A stretch of 45,039 nucleotides of DNA, taken from assembly GCA_007679095.1 (NCBI GenBank), contig VEFU01000037.1, positions 1 through 45,039 on the forward strand, in the 5' to 3' direction. The translations under genes were made by a program, and so were the position numbers. The DNA comes from Paenibacillus bovis (lineage in GTDB: Bacteria; Bacillota; Bacilli; Bacillales; Bacillaceae_C). A model generated the notes under the pieces. The model had not been told where the DNA came from and did not search any database. It was given only the letters and a program-made list of their open reading frames with translations. Of this stretch, positions 34,095-43,672 are shown one piece after another; the first letter of the stretch is position 1; each line of letters starts with the position of its first letter.

Positions 34095-35561
34095 TTAGCG
34101 ATCTGGATCTTTCGGATGTAGAAATTTAGGTCTACTGTGTTTCATTGGAATTGGTGTCCGGACTAAAATATCCCGCAGCGCTCCGAAATTAAATGGGATA
34201 AGTGGCCATAAATATGGAACATTAAACGACTTCATCCGTGCAAGAAGAATAATCCAAAATGTAACACCAACAACAAATCCTATTGCACCAAATATGCCCG
34301 TTAAGATTAGAAGGACTATTCGGTATATTCGATTTGCAAGGCCTAGTTCATAACTTGGTGTTGCAAAGGTACCAATTGTTGCAATCGCAAGATATAATAC
34401 TACTTCATTTGCGAAAAGACCAACTTCAACAGCAACTTGTCCTATCATCAGTGCAGCTACTAAACCAAGTGCGGTTGCTAAAGAGGTTGGCGTATGAACC
34501 GCGGCCATCCTTAACATATCGATACCTATTTCTATGAGAAGAAACTGAACGATTAAGGGAATTTCCCCCGATTCATTTATTCCAATGTAATGGATATACG
34601 ATGGCAGTAAGCGTGGATGTTCCGCTAACAAATACCATAAGGGTAACATGAATATAGATGCCCATACTGCAATAAAACGGACAAATCGTAAATATGCGCC
34701 TGTTGATGGTTTATTACGATATTCCTCCGCATGTTGTAAATGGTGCCAAAAAGTAGTTGGAGTGATTAAAACACTTGGTGATCCATCTACAAAGATTAAC
34801 ACATGCCCTTCAAAAAGATGGGAAGCTGCAGTGTCAGGACGCTCGGTGTAACGCACAACAGGGTAGGGATTCCAAAAGCTGCCGCCAGATATAAACTCTT
34901 CGACTGTTTTCTCTGCCATAGGAAGACCATCTGTGTCGATACTCTCCAACGACTTCTTAACATTTTTTACATGTTCTAAATCAGCAATATCTTCTAAGTA
35001 ACAGACGACTACATCTGTCTTAGACCTTCTCCCAATTTGTAAGTACTCCATTCGTAATGAACGATCTCTAACCCTTCTTCTAGTAAGTGCAGTATTAAAC
35101 ACGATTGTCTCCACAAATCCATCTCTTGCTCCTCTTACAACCCGTTCCATATCAGGTTCTGCAGGACCCCGAACAGGATATGTTCTTGCGTCAATTACAA
35201 TTGCTTGATCTATCCCATCTACGACTAAAATTGTTGGTCCTGCCAAAACAGTATCAACTGCTTTATCTAGGTCATCTACCGTATCAATTTCAACATATGG
35301 TATATATTTCTTAATTAATTTTTCTAATGGATCATTTTCTAATGCATCGGCAGATACTTTTGCAAGAAACTTCATAAGGTAATGGAGTATATCATCTTTA
35401 ACAAAGCCATCCACCATGAAAAGAGCCATTTTGCGTCCTGCATATTCAACATCTAAGTGAACGACATCAAAGCTTTTATCCACACCTAGACGTTCATCTA
35501 GATATGATATATTTTCTTCAATTTTTCTACTAACCTTGTGAGTCCGTTGTTGATCCTCCAT
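34095..35561 (-). CDS. spoVAF: Stage V sporulation protein AF-like (GerA superfamily)
   Basis: 488 residues. A soluble N-terminal region (about 1-285) with YPVRGPAEPDMERVVRGARDG, then about five membrane segments (about 300-455) and a short cytoplasmic tail. RPDTAASHLFEGHVLIFVDG, TFWHHLQHAEEYR and EIGIDMLRMAAVHTP fit SpoVAF better than GerAA/GerBA-type germinant receptor A subunits. SpoVAF belongs to the inner spore membrane and contributes to germination signalling with SpoVAEa. Here it stands alone: no spoVA gene adjoins it in the window. ATG follows CGGAGGAAGAAA. A stable hairpin (35575-35605) lies just before the ribosome binding site. Confidence 0.85.
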   Translation of the reverse strand: MEDQQRTHKVSRKIEENISYLDERLGVDKSFDVVHLDVEYAGRKMALFMVDGFVKDDILHYLMKFLAKVSADALENDPLEKLIKKYIPYVEIDTVDDLDKAVDTVLAGPTILVVDGIDQAIVIDARTYPVRGPAEPDMERVVRGARDGFVETIVFNTALTRRRVRDRSLRMEYLQIGRRSKTDVVVCYLEDIADLEHVKNVKKSLESIDTDGLPMAEKTVEEFISGGSFWNPYPVVRYTERPDTAASHLFEGHVLIFVDGSPSVLITPTTFWHHLQHAEEYRNKPSTGAYLRFVRFIAVWASIFMLPLWYLLAEHPRLLPSYIHYIGINESGEIPLIVQFLLIEIGIDMLRMAAVHTPTSLATALGLVAALMIGQVAVEVGLFANEVVLYLAIATIGTFATPSYELGLANRIYRIVLLILTGIFGAIGFVVGVTFWIILLARMKSFNVPYLWPLIPFNFGALRDILVRTPIPMKHSRPKFLHPKDPDR

Positions 35562-35574
35562 TTTCTTCCTCCGT

Positions 35575-35605
35575 TCAATAATGGGTCAGTATCCCCCATT
35601 ATTGA
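35575..35605 (-). other. Hairpin in the spoVAF leader
   Basis: Perfect 11-bp stem TCAATAATGGG / CCCATTATTGA with a nine-base loop, ending about 4 bases before the spoVAF ribosome binding site. It contains GGGTCAGT, shared with the hairpin after sspP. There is no T run, so it is not an obvious terminator. Confidence 0.7.
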
Positions 35606-35689
35606 CGCATATAGGGTAAAAATACCTTTTTTTATTTATTATTTGGAGATAGATGTATCTTACTGCAAGCCACATAAAATTTTTTGAAA

Positions 35690-37267
35690 CTAAAACCAGT
35701 TGGAAAATACCCCTTTTTGCCACACAGATTGTAAGGAGTTAATTTCTAGAGAGTTAATCAATACCTCTCCATTTTCCACATAAATCTCTAATCCTTTACT
35801 CTTACCCGATGGAAAAATTAAATTAGTTATTACAAACTCTCCATTTTGTGCAAAAACCTCAATAGAAGATTTATCAACAAGTATATGAATTTTTATTATA
35901 TTCTCATCTTCTATGGAAACAGTATGGCGCCCATTAAAGTATGGACTGAAATAATCATCGTCAGACTGAGTGCGCTTAACAAACAACTCTTGCTCAGAGT
36001 GGCTATATCCTATAACAGTTTCTTCCCCCTCCTCTTCAGATTTCCTTACCTTGAAGCCAAAGTTAACCGGCTCTTCCATTACTATTTCTGCTGTTAATTG
36101 AAACACATCCGCTTCCACATCTTCTAATATATTTGGAATATCTGATGCTTTTACTACTTGATTTTCAATTTTAAATAGTTCCGTTTTTGTGATTGTATCT
36201 AACTCCTTAATCGGTTTTTGAAAAACTTTTATATCACCCTTCTTAGATGTTTTCAATTCTATTACTCTCGGGAATGAAGCAGCACCTCTCCATTCTTCTG
36301 TTGGTATACGGTTTGCATATAACCAGTTATTCATCCAAGCAATCATTATACGTCGTCCATCTTCTGAAGGAATATCAGAGAAAGACTGGGCAGCATAAAA
36401 ATCTGCACCATAATCAAGCCAGTTAATATCTTCAGGATTGTCATCACTCACAAAGGATGTCCCATCAAACTCACCTATAAAATATTGGGCTCCAGATCCT
36501 CCTGCAATGGCTCCATCACCAATGTCCACCTGTAACACCCATTTAGTATTATTGGGATCCCCATCTATAGGTAACTCGAATAAATCAGGACATTCCCAAA
36601 CCCCACCTTGGGCTCCAGCACCTTCACCGAACTCACTTAAAAACTCCCAGTCTATTAAGTTATCAGAACCATAGAACATTATCTTCTTACCTGCTGCAAG
36701 GGCCATCACCCATTTTTCCGTTTTATCATGCCAAAGTACTTTCGGATCTCTAAAATCCCGTATATCAGGATCACTTGGTATAACTGGATTCCCTTCATAC
36801 TTTTCCCAAGTTCGTCCTTTATCTTTGCTATAGGCTATACTTTGTTTCTGCTCTTCTCCATTATGTGTAAAAATGGCTACTAGGCCATGACCACCATCAA
36901 AGAATCCAGACGTATCATTCCAATCAACAACTGCACTCCCTGAGAAAATGGTTCCTAATTCATCCGGTTCTAAAGCAATTGGTCTATGTTCCCATTCAAT
37001 CATATCTTTACTGATTGCATGCCCCCAGTACATTGGACCCCATTCTGTACCATGAGGATTATGTTGATAGAACAGATGATATTCTCCCTCGTAGTACACC
37101 ATCCCATTAGGATCATTCATCCAATTTTTTTCAGGACTAAAATGAAACTGTGGTCTGTATTCCTCAGTATAGTATTTTTTTGAAACAATATATCTATTAA
37201 TTAAGACTGCTGAAACTATCCCAACAATTAGCACCAAGGACATTATTATAAGAGATTTCTTTCTCAA
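35690..37267 (-). CDS. GH32 fructan/sucrose hydrolase, membrane-anchored
   Basis: 525 residues. An N-terminal hydrophobic segment (6-24) without lipobox or clear cleavage site suggests an uncleaved anchor, placing the enzyme on the outer membrane face. GH32 motifs: WMNDPNG with nucleophile Asp52, FRDPK (172-176, transition-state Asp174) and ECPD with acid/base Glu226; the C-terminal beta-sandwich is complete. It would hydrolyse levan, inulin or sucrose outside the cell. It is the last gene of the fructan operon, 30 bases after the kinase gene. No strong terminator is seen after it. Exact substrate cannot be read from sequence. Confidence 0.9.
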   Translation of the reverse strand: MRKKSLIIMSLVLIVGIVSAVLINRYIVSKKYYTEEYRPQFHFSPEKNWMNDPNGMVYYEGEYHLFYQHNPHGTEWGPMYWGHAISKDMIEWEHRPIALEPDELGTIFSGSAVVDWNDTSGFFDGGHGLVAIFTHNGEEQKQSIAYSKDKGRTWEKYEGNPVIPSDPDIRDFRDPKVLWHDKTEKWVMALAAGKKIMFYGSDNLIDWEFLSEFGEGAGAQGGVWECPDLFELPIDGDPNNTKWVLQVDIGDGAIAGGSGAQYFIGEFDGTSFVSDDNPEDINWLDYGADFYAAQSFSDIPSEDGRRIMIAWMNNWLYANRIPTEEWRGAASFPRVIELKTSKKGDIKVFQKPIKELDTITKTELFKIENQVVKASDIPNILEDVEADVFQLTAEIVMEEPVNFGFKVRKSEEEGEETVIGYSHSEQELFVKRTQSDDDYFSPYFNGRHTVSIEDENIIKIHILVDKSSIEVFAQNGEFVITNLIFPSGKSKGLEIYVENGEVLINSLEINSLQSVWQKGVFSNWF

Positions 37268-37297
37268 TTATTAATCCTCCTAGTTTTTCAAAAAAAT

Positions 37298-38254
37298 CTA
37301 TATTATTTCTTCAAGTGCTGGTATAGCGGACATCGCGCCTACCCGAGTACAAACAATGGCACCAACCTTATTACTAAACAATGTTATCTTTTTAAAGTAA
37401 TCAAATTCTTTTAATGCTATTTTGGGTTTTTCGTTTGTAGCTAATCGAGAAAGCATAGCTCCTACAAAAGCATCACCTGCACCAGTAGAATCAATAGAAT
37501 CGACCTTAATACTTGGAACAGTCTCTATCTGTTGCCCATTGGAAATTAATGTCCCTTTACTGCCTAATGTAACTGCAACTGTCTCTGTTCCTAATTGATG
37601 AATAACTTGTACACCATTTGCTAAATTATCTACACCTGAAATAATTTTTAATTCTTCATCACTCACTTTGACAAAATCAGCTTGTGCAATCCCTTTTTTT
37701 GCAAGTTCTACAAAACTATCTAGTCTCCCTTTCCATAGGTCAGACCTATAGTTAGGATCGAAGGAAATAAACTTGCCTGCATCCTTAGCCAATAACATAG
37801 TGTTCAAATAAGTTGATCTAAAAGGGTCCTCTAATAATGCTGTAGCAGAGCCAAAGTGGAGTATACTAGCCATACTTAATTTATGCTTGTCTATATCCTC
37901 TTCTGACAAAAATACATCTGCACCTCGATTAAAAACAAAATCCCTTTCTCCATTATCTTTTAAAGAAACAAATGCAAGTGTTGTTGGGTGGTTTTCATCA
38001 AATAAGAGCATCGATGTATCAACCTTTAACTCATCAAGTGTGTTTTTAAGATAATGACCAAATGGATCATTTCCTACCTTTCCACAAAATTGAGCATTTC
38101 CTCCTAGCTTTACTATAGTGGCACATACATTTGCAGGAGCACCGCCTGCCTGTTTTTCAAAATGCTGACCTCTAGTTAAGTCGAATCCAACATCAATACA
38201 GAAAAAATCAATTAATAATTCTCCAATACAAATAACTGTTGAATTAGTATTCAT
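37298..38254 (-). CDS. Fructokinase, PfkB family
   Basis: 318 residues of the ribokinase/PfkB family. N-terminal [11 protein letters not shown], the substrate segment [19 protein letters not shown] (residues about 34-52) and the ATP/anion-hole motif [13 protein letters not shown] with catalytic Asp near residue 254 are all present. Position between two GH32 hydrolase genes points to phosphorylation of released fructose to fructose-6-phosphate. ATG follows GAAGGAGCAAATTT. The gene is separated from the upstream hydrolase by 128 bases containing a large hairpin. Confidence 0.9.
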   Translation of the reverse strand: MNTNSTVICIGELLIDFFCIDVGFDLTRGQHFEKQAGGAPANVCATIVKLGGNAQFCGKVGNDPFGHYLKNTLDELKVDTSMLLFDENHPTTLAFVSLKDNGERDFVFNRGADVFLSEEDIDKHKLSMASILHFGSATALLEDPFRSTYLNTMLLAKDAGKFISFDPNYRSDLWKGRLDSFVELAKKGIAQADFVKVSDEELKIISGVDNLANGVQVIHQLGTETVAVTLGSKGTLISNGQQIETVPSIKVDSIDSTGAGDAFVGAMLSRLATNEKPKIALKEFDYFKKITLFSNKVGAIVCTRVGAMSAIPALEEII

Positions 38255-38294
38255 AAATTTGCTCCTTCACTTTGATAAATGATTCCATATTAAA

Positions 38295-38355
38295 AGGAGG
38301 AAACATGTGGTCACTTTATAATGATCATTAAAGTAACAATTTACTGTTTCCTCCT
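38295..38355 (-). other. Intercistronic hairpin between GH32 and fructokinase genes
   Basis: Outer arms AGGAGGAAACA (minus strand) and TGTTTCCTCCT, 11 perfect base pairs, enclose an inner palindrome ACTTTAATGATCAT-TATAAAGT. TTTTAAT follows on the minus strand. It may be a partial terminator or an RNA stability element that sets the ratio between the two halves of the operon. Confidence 0.7.
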
Positions 38356-38381
38356 ATGTTTCATAAATTTATACTCACTTT

Positions 38382-39821
38382 TTATTTTGGAACGGATACA
38401 TTTCCTTTTTCGAGCTTTACTTCCCCATCAATAGAGAAAATAGAAATACTATCACAAGCTTTATCTGGGTAGATCAAACTTGTTAACGCATATTCACCGT
38501 CATTAACTAGTAATTCCACAGAAGAGGAATCTACAACTATACGTAGTTGAATTTTGTCATTACTCTTAAGATTAATCACTTGTTCATTCGAAAACATCTC
38601 TGAAAAGCTGATGTCCCCAGATTTTTTCCTGTCCAATATTAACGAATTACTTACCGTATCAATTGTTATGGTACTCGAATGATTTTCGGAGTGATGTATG
38701 GTGATTCCATATTTTTTAGCATTCATATTCTCTAATTCAAAAACCATATCCATGTACCTTGCATCTACTTTTATGGTTTCTACACCATTAATGTATATAT
38801 CATTTATCTTTTCTTTAAGGGAAAAGTATGAGTCTAACTCCTTTACGAGTCTTTGAATAACTAAATAACTCCCATTAATCTTACGAACAGATAGTTCACG
38901 TGGAATTGTCATTTGGCTTCTCCATCCATGAGTAGGCACTTGATTCGCATAACGCCAATTACTCATCCACCCGAGATATATACGTCTTCCATCTTCTCTA
39001 GGAATATCCGAAAAACTAACACCAGCATAATTATCCCTACCAAAATCCAACCATCTAATATCATCATGTTCTGGTACAAATGTAGAGCCATTAAATGAAC
39101 CAATAAAGTACTGTGTACGTGATCCAACATCAAATTGCGGATTATCACCGATACTTACAAGTAGAACCCATTTTTCTTCATCTCTATTTTCTACCTTCAA
39201 TTTAAATAAATCAGGGCATTCCCAAACTCCTTCATGTGAGCCAACTCCTTCACCAAACTCACTTTCAAACTGCCAGTCTATTAAATTAAAGGAAGAGTAA
39301 AATGAAATTGTCTGTCCAGTTGCTAGAACCATAATCCATTTATCCTCATGCCAGAAAACTTTAGGATCTCTAAAATCCACTTTTGTTTCATGACGCAGAA
39401 CTGGATTTCCATCGTATTTAATCCACGTTCTCCCTTGGTCATGACTATACGCAATACTTTGCGTTTGTACAGCGGGTTTCCCCTCCACTCCATCTTTGTG
39501 GTGTGTAAATATTGCAACTAAACCAGGTTCCTCAGGGAAAAAGCCAGTTGTATTATCCCAATCTACAACAGCACTTCCAGAAAAGATTGTTCCATGCTCA
39601 TCAGGCGATAAAGCAATATCTAGCTCTTTCCATGTAATTAAATCCTCGCTGACAGCGTGGCCCCAATACATGGGACCCCATACGCTATCATTTGGATTAT
39701 GTTGAAAGAACAAATGATACTCACCTTTGAAATAAACTAATCCATTAGGATCATTCATCCAATTTTCTTTAGGCGCAAAATGCAAATTCGGCCTATATTT
39801 ATCTGTTTTTTGCAAATTCAA
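38382..39821 (-). CDS. GH32 sucrose/fructan hydrolase, cytoplasmic (SacA-like)
   Basis: 479 residues from the preferred TTG start at 39821, 9 bases after AAAGGAG; an in-frame TTG at 39830 touches that site directly. GH32 motifs: WMNDPNG with nucleophile Asp24, FRDPK and WECPD with the acid/base Glu. There is no signal peptide or membrane segment, so it acts inside the cell on imported sucrose or fructo-oligosaccharides. The catalytic core is similar to the membrane-anchored copy two genes on, suggesting old duplication with split localisation. It begins 15 bases after the binding-protein gene stop. Confidence 0.9.
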   Translation of the reverse strand: MNLQKTDKYRPNLHFAPKENWMNDPNGLVYFKGEYHLFFQHNPNDSVWGPMYWGHAVSEDLITWKELDIALSPDEHGTIFSGSAVVDWDNTTGFFPEEPGLVAIFTHHKDGVEGKPAVQTQSIAYSHDQGRTWIKYDGNPVLRHETKVDFRDPKVFWHEDKWIMVLATGQTISFYSSFNLIDWQFESEFGEGVGSHEGVWECPDLFKLKVENRDEEKWVLLVSIGDNPQFDVGSRTQYFIGSFNGSTFVPEHDDIRWLDFGRDNYAGVSFSDIPREDGRRIYLGWMSNWRYANQVPTHGWRSQMTIPRELSVRKINGSYLVIQRLVKELDSYFSLKEKINDIYINGVETIKVDARYMDMVFELENMNAKKYGITIHHSENHSSTITIDTVSNSLILDRKKSGDISFSEMFSNEQVINLKSNDKIQLRIVVDSSSVELLVNDGEYALTSLIYPDKACDSISIFSIDGEVKLEKGNVSVPK

Positions 39822-39835
39822 TCCACTCAACTCCT

Positions 39836-41434
39836 TTATTTTGTTGCGCGATCATAACCTGCCTGTTTTATCTCTAACCATTCCTCAAAACCAAGGCGGT
39901 TTAGTTCCTCCAAATAATCATTCCACTCTTCTTCTACTTTTCCATTCGTAATCCATTCCGCTCGTTTTCTATTTATATAAGGGTAAAAGTCTGCCTCAAT
40001 TGCTGAAAGTCTATCAAGTTCTTCTTTCTTGAAAAACACTCTAGGGTAAATATTTTCTGCTTTCATATGTGGAACCATTACTTCCTTCATCAAATCTAAT
40101 CTCCAAGCAGCATCATCTGGTTTTGTTGTTACTGTATTATAATAGCTATCTAAAATCGCTAAAGGCCCTCCGACAGATGTTTTCTCTCTCAACTCTACAG
40201 GCGCAGTTCCATCTAATGGAAGGTGCTTCAACATTTGAGCATCTTCATCCCATTCAAAAATATTTTGTAACTCATCATCACCAAAAGTTCCCCAGTTATT
40301 TTGAACCGATTGATGAGGATCATATAGTTGATCAATCCATTTTGCTGTTAACTCTAAATTCTGATTTACACTTGTTATTACCATTCTTGAACGGTCAAAT
40401 CCCATTCCGTTAGTTCTAGTTACATTTTTATGACCATCAGGGCCAAAAAGTGGAGGCATTAAATCATAGGTATCATTCATACCTGTTATATTTGCTTTAT
40501 CCCAAGTAAAATATAAACCGTATCTACCTTCTTGTCCTTTTGCAACATACGTTGGCCAGTCGTGTTCAAAAGCTTCAATATCAATTAATTTTTCATTATA
40601 CAGCTCATTCATAAATTTAATTGCCTCTTTATATCCTTCTTCAGCTGCTGTTAATTTCACTTCTCCATCATTTGTGACAATGGTCCGATCCCAGTTATCA
40701 CCAAGACCGAAAGAGCCGAAAAGAAAACCTGGATCTTGACCACCATCATTGATAATAAATGACATTGGAATTGTCTGCCCGTCTCCAGCAGGATCCTTAT
40801 CTCTAAATGCAATTAAAACTTCTTTTAGCTCCTCGGTTGTAGTTGGCATATCTAATCCTAACTTATCTAACCACTCCACGTTAATCCAAGGGAAGTTATC
40901 AACCGAGTGAATACTTTCTTTTCCTTCTCCTAATTCTTCAATCCATGGAAATGAATATATATTTCCATCAGGGGCTGTCATCATTGCTTTATACTGTGGT
41001 GATTCTTCGAGTACTTTTTTCAAATTAGGCATGTAATCTTCTATTAAATCGTTAAGTGGAATAATCGCTTCATCCTCTGCATATTTTAATAACTCGTAAT
41101 CACTAAACCCTGCATTCATTATGGCATCGGGCATTTCCCCAGTCGCCATCGCTAGATTTCTTCTTTCTCCAAATGTATCCCCAACAAAGTTTTGCCACTC
41201 AATATGAACTCCTGTCTTTTCTTCTAAACGTTGAAAAATCAACTTATCATTTGGATCATCTGGAGCTAAAGGTGAGCTTGATGTCATTATTTTCAATGAA
41301 ACCTTTTCTTCCAATGGGAAGGTAATATCAGATAATTCATAGTCATCAGACCAAGTTTGTGTCTTTTTGTTACAACCTGCAATTACTACAAAACTAACTA
41401 ACAATAAAGTTATAAGTTTATATATATTCTTCAT
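39836..41434 (-). CDS. Sugar ABC transporter binding lipoprotein (LipO/YtcQ-like)
   Basis: 532 residues with lipobox VIAGC (Cys21) and a family 1-type extracellular solute-binding fold (EEKTGVHIEWQNF, GEMPDAIMNAGFSD, PWINVEWLDKLGL). The long form, over 500 residues, with LplB/LplC-type permeases is the CUT1 subgroup common in Bacillaceae and Paenibacillus for oligosaccharides. Between the permease genes and a GH32 gene, it should bind fructo-oligosaccharides. ATG follows AGAGGGGTTAAT. The ATPase is not encoded here. Confidence 0.88.
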   Translation of the reverse strand: MKNIYKLITLLLVSFVVIAGCNKKTQTWSDDYELSDITFPLEEKVSLKIMTSSSPLAPDDPNDKLIFQRLEEKTGVHIEWQNFVGDTFGERRNLAMATGEMPDAIMNAGFSDYELLKYAEDEAIIPLNDLIEDYMPNLKKVLEESPQYKAMMTAPDGNIYSFPWIEELGEGKESIHSVDNFPWINVEWLDKLGLDMPTTTEELKEVLIAFRDKDPAGDGQTIPMSFIINDGGQDPGFLFGSFGLGDNWDRTIVTNDGEVKLTAAEEGYKEAIKFMNELYNEKLIDIEAFEHDWPTYVAKGQEGRYGLYFTWDKANITGMNDTYDLMPPLFGPDGHKNVTRTNGMGFDRSRMVITSVNQNLELTAKWIDQLYDPHQSVQNNWGTFGDDELQNIFEWDEDAQMLKHLPLDGTAPVELREKTSVGGPLAILDSYYNTVTTKPDDAAWRLDLMKEVMVPHMKAENIYPRVFFKKEELDRLSAIEADFYPYINRKRAEWITNGKVEEEWNDYLEELNRLGFEEWLEIKQAGYDRATK

Positions 41435-41457
41435 ATTAACCCCTCTTTTTTAAATAA

Positions 41458-42363
41458 TTATTTTAAAGAACCTACCATTACACCTTTCTCAAAGTACTTT
41501 TGGAAAAACGGATACATAATTAATAAAGGTAAGCTCGCTACTACAATAGACGAGTATTTAATCATTTCTGCAATTCTTTGTAATTCAGCCCTAGCAAGTT
41601 GATCAGCTATCATTCCTGGTTGAACTTCGTTTTGAATCAATATTTCACGTAAAACCAATTGCAATGGATATAGTGAACGATCATCTAGATAAATCATAGC
41701 TTGGAAGTAGGAGTTCCACTGACCAATAAAAGCGAATAGAGCGATTACAAAAATAATAGGCTTCGACAAAGGTAAAATAATTTTTAAGAAAATCATAAAA
41801 TCTGAAGCACCATCAATTCTTGCAGCTTCCTTCAACTCATTCGGCAATCCTTTAAAATAAGTTCTTGTTAGGATAATATTCCAAATTCCTACAGCCCCTG
41901 GTAAGATAATTGCCCATGGCGTATTAACTAAGCCTAGTGATCGAACGACTAAATATGTAGGGATCATTCCTCCATTAAAGAACATTGCGAAAAGGAAGAA
42001 AACTACAAATGCCTTTTTTCCAACTAGATCATCAATGGACAGCGAATACCCAGCAAGAACTGTAAGAGTGACAGAGACTACAGTAAATCCCACAGCATAA
42101 AGTATTGAATTAAGGAATCCTCGCATGATCGATCCATCTTGAAATATCCGAACATATCCATCAATCGTCCAATGATCGGGATTAAAAGAGATACCCTTTG
42201 TTAGCAATATATTGGGTTGTAAAAACGAACCAATTAATACATATAAGAGAGGAAGAGTGACAACGATTACTACTAAACTCAATAAAATTTTATTTATTAG
42301 TAGGAGTAACCTATCTGTTTTAGAGTTATTTATTAGTTGATTTCTATTTGGTTTTTTTGGCAT
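41458..42363 (-). CDS. Sugar ABC transporter permease (LplC/YtcP-like)
   Basis: 301 residues with six membrane segments. The EAA loop that contacts the ATPase reads ELKEAARIDGASDFMIFLKI, followed by ILPLSKPI. The N-terminal tail of about 20 residues is basic (MPKKPNRNQ). It belongs to the CUT1 family, LplC/AraQ side, and pairs with the 324-residue permease 20 bases upstream to form the channel. Same operon, between the other permease and the binding protein. Confidence 0.9.
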   Translation of the reverse strand: MPKKPNRNQLINNSKTDRLLLLINKILLSLVVIVVTLPLLYVLIGSFLQPNILLTKGISFNPDHWTIDGYVRIFQDGSIMRGFLNSILYAVGFTVVSVTLTVLAGYSLSIDDLVGKKAFVVFFLFAMFFNGGMIPTYLVVRSLGLVNTPWAIILPGAVGIWNIILTRTYFKGLPNELKEAARIDGASDFMIFLKIILPLSKPIIFVIALFAFIGQWNSYFQAMIYLDDRSLYPLQLVLREILIQNEVQPGMIADQLARAELQRIAEMIKYSSIVVASLPLLIMYPFFQKYFEKGVMVGSLK

Positions 42364-42383
42364 ATTCCTATCTTCACTCCTTC

Positions 42384-43358
42384 CTAATATAGTGTTTCAC
42401 CATTTAGTTTTTTAACTACTGTATTCGTTATCATTAGGAGGATTAAACCAATAATTGTATTAAACAATCCTACCGCTGCACCGAATGACCAATCTCCAGC
42501 TAACAGACCTCTTTTATATACATAGGTATCAATAATTTCAGATGTAGGTAAATTCCTGTCTGTTTGAAGTAAGTATGCCTTTTCAAAACCAACTCCCATG
42601 ATACCTCCAATAGCTAAAATAAAGAGTACTGCCATTACTGGCTTAAGTGTTTGTACATCAATGTGCCATATTCTCTGTAAAAGTGATGCTCCGTCAATTG
42701 TAGCTGCATCATGAAGTTGTGGATCTGTATTCGAAAGTGCTGCAACATATACAATCGATGAAAAACCAGCACCCTGCCATATACCAGATGTAATAAAAAT
42801 CGTTCTAAAATGATCTGGGTTAGACATAAAAGAAATTGGATTATCAGTGAATGCAGATAATATCGAGTTAATTGGCCCAGCTGGTGATAAAAAGATAAAC
42901 AACATCCCTGCAATTACTACTGTAGAGATAAAATTAGGTGCATAAATAATTAATTGTATATTCTTTTTAATGCCCGCTCTTCTTACCTGATTTAACATAA
43001 TAGCAAGTATTACAGGCACAGGAAATCCAATAATAAGCCCATATACACTAAGTTTTATCGTATTCATGAAGATTTGAAGAAAATTGGGAGAAGTTAAGAA
43101 ACTAGTAAAATGAGATAGACCAACCCATTCACTTGCCCAAATTCCTTTCGTAACACTATAATCTTTAAATGCAATAAGCACCCCATACATCGGAACATAA
43201 TTAAATATGAATACCGAAATGACAGCAGGGGCTAAGAATAAATATAAAATATAGTTTTTCTTAATATAATTAAGTGCATTCTTTTTTTTCTTACTTGGAA
43301 TTGGCTTTTCATTAGAAATTGACGTAGATTTTACTACAGTGCTATCAATATTCGACAT
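42384..43358 (-). CDS. Sugar ABC transporter permease (LplB-like)
   Basis: 324 residues with six membrane segments after a Lys/Ser-rich cytoplasmic tail (about 30 residues). Its EAA loop reads LHDAATIDGASLLQRIWHID. MYGVLIAFKDYS near residue 58 is typical of LplB/YtcP-partner permeases of the CUT1 family. ATG follows GGAGGGACAGCT. First gene of the operon permease-permease-binding protein-GH32-kinase-GH32, downstream of a promoter region with an AAAGCGCTTT operator. Confidence 0.9.
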   Translation of the reverse strand: MSNIDSTVVKSTSISNEKPIPSKKKKNALNYIKKNYILYLFLAPAVISVFIFNYVPMYGVLIAFKDYSVTKGIWASEWVGLSHFTSFLTSPNFLQIFMNTIKLSVYGLIIGFPVPVILAIMLNQVRRAGIKKNIQLIIYAPNFISTVVIAGMLFIFLSPAGPINSILSAFTDNPISFMSNPDHFRTIFITSGIWQGAGFSSIVYVAALSNTDPQLHDAATIDGASLLQRIWHIDVQTLKPVMAVLFILAIGGIMGVGFEKAYLLQTDRNLPTSEIIDTYVYKRGLLAGDWSFGAAVGLFNTIIGLILLMITNTVVKKLNGETLY

Positions 43359-43487
43359 AGCTGTCCCTCCTTTGCTTATATATTGTTCTTCTATTTTTCA
43401 ACTATTCATCACCTTCTTATTACTTTGTCAGCACATATAAAATGAGAAGTAAGGGTTTACCAAAGAAAGCGTAATTAAGATCAATCA

Positions 43488-43507
43488 ATTGCAAAAGCGC
43501 TTTCTCA
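43488..43507 (-). promoter_or_regulatory. Operator/cre-like site before the fructan operon
   Basis: The minus strand reads GAGAAAGCGCTTTTGCAATT with a perfect palindrome AAAGCGCTTT (43494-43503). It lies 9 bases after a TATATT -10-like word (43513-43518), the position of a classical repressor site. It matches the CcpA cre consensus TGWAANCGNTNWCA at 11 of 14 positions, but could equally be the operator of the LacI-type regulator at 32137. The -35 element is poor. Confidence 0.6.
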
Positions 43508-43589
43508 CACTTAATATAGCAAAGCAGTTTGATATACTAATTCAATTTTTTTGGATACCTATGTTTAAAATCTTTGGAACTTTAAAAAC

Positions 43590-43633
43590 AAAAAACGCCT
43601 TATCCAAGAACTTAAAACTTGAATAAAGCGTTT
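43590..43633 (-). terminator. Terminator of the second sugar-binding protein gene
   Basis: AAACGCTTTATTCAAG / CTTGGATAAGGCGTTT with a nine-base loop and TTTTGTTTTT on the minus strand; it isolates the edge gene from the fructan operon. Confidence 0.85.
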
Positions 43634-43672
43634 CTGCTGTAGATACTATATATTTTTGGGAATGTTGCATTT

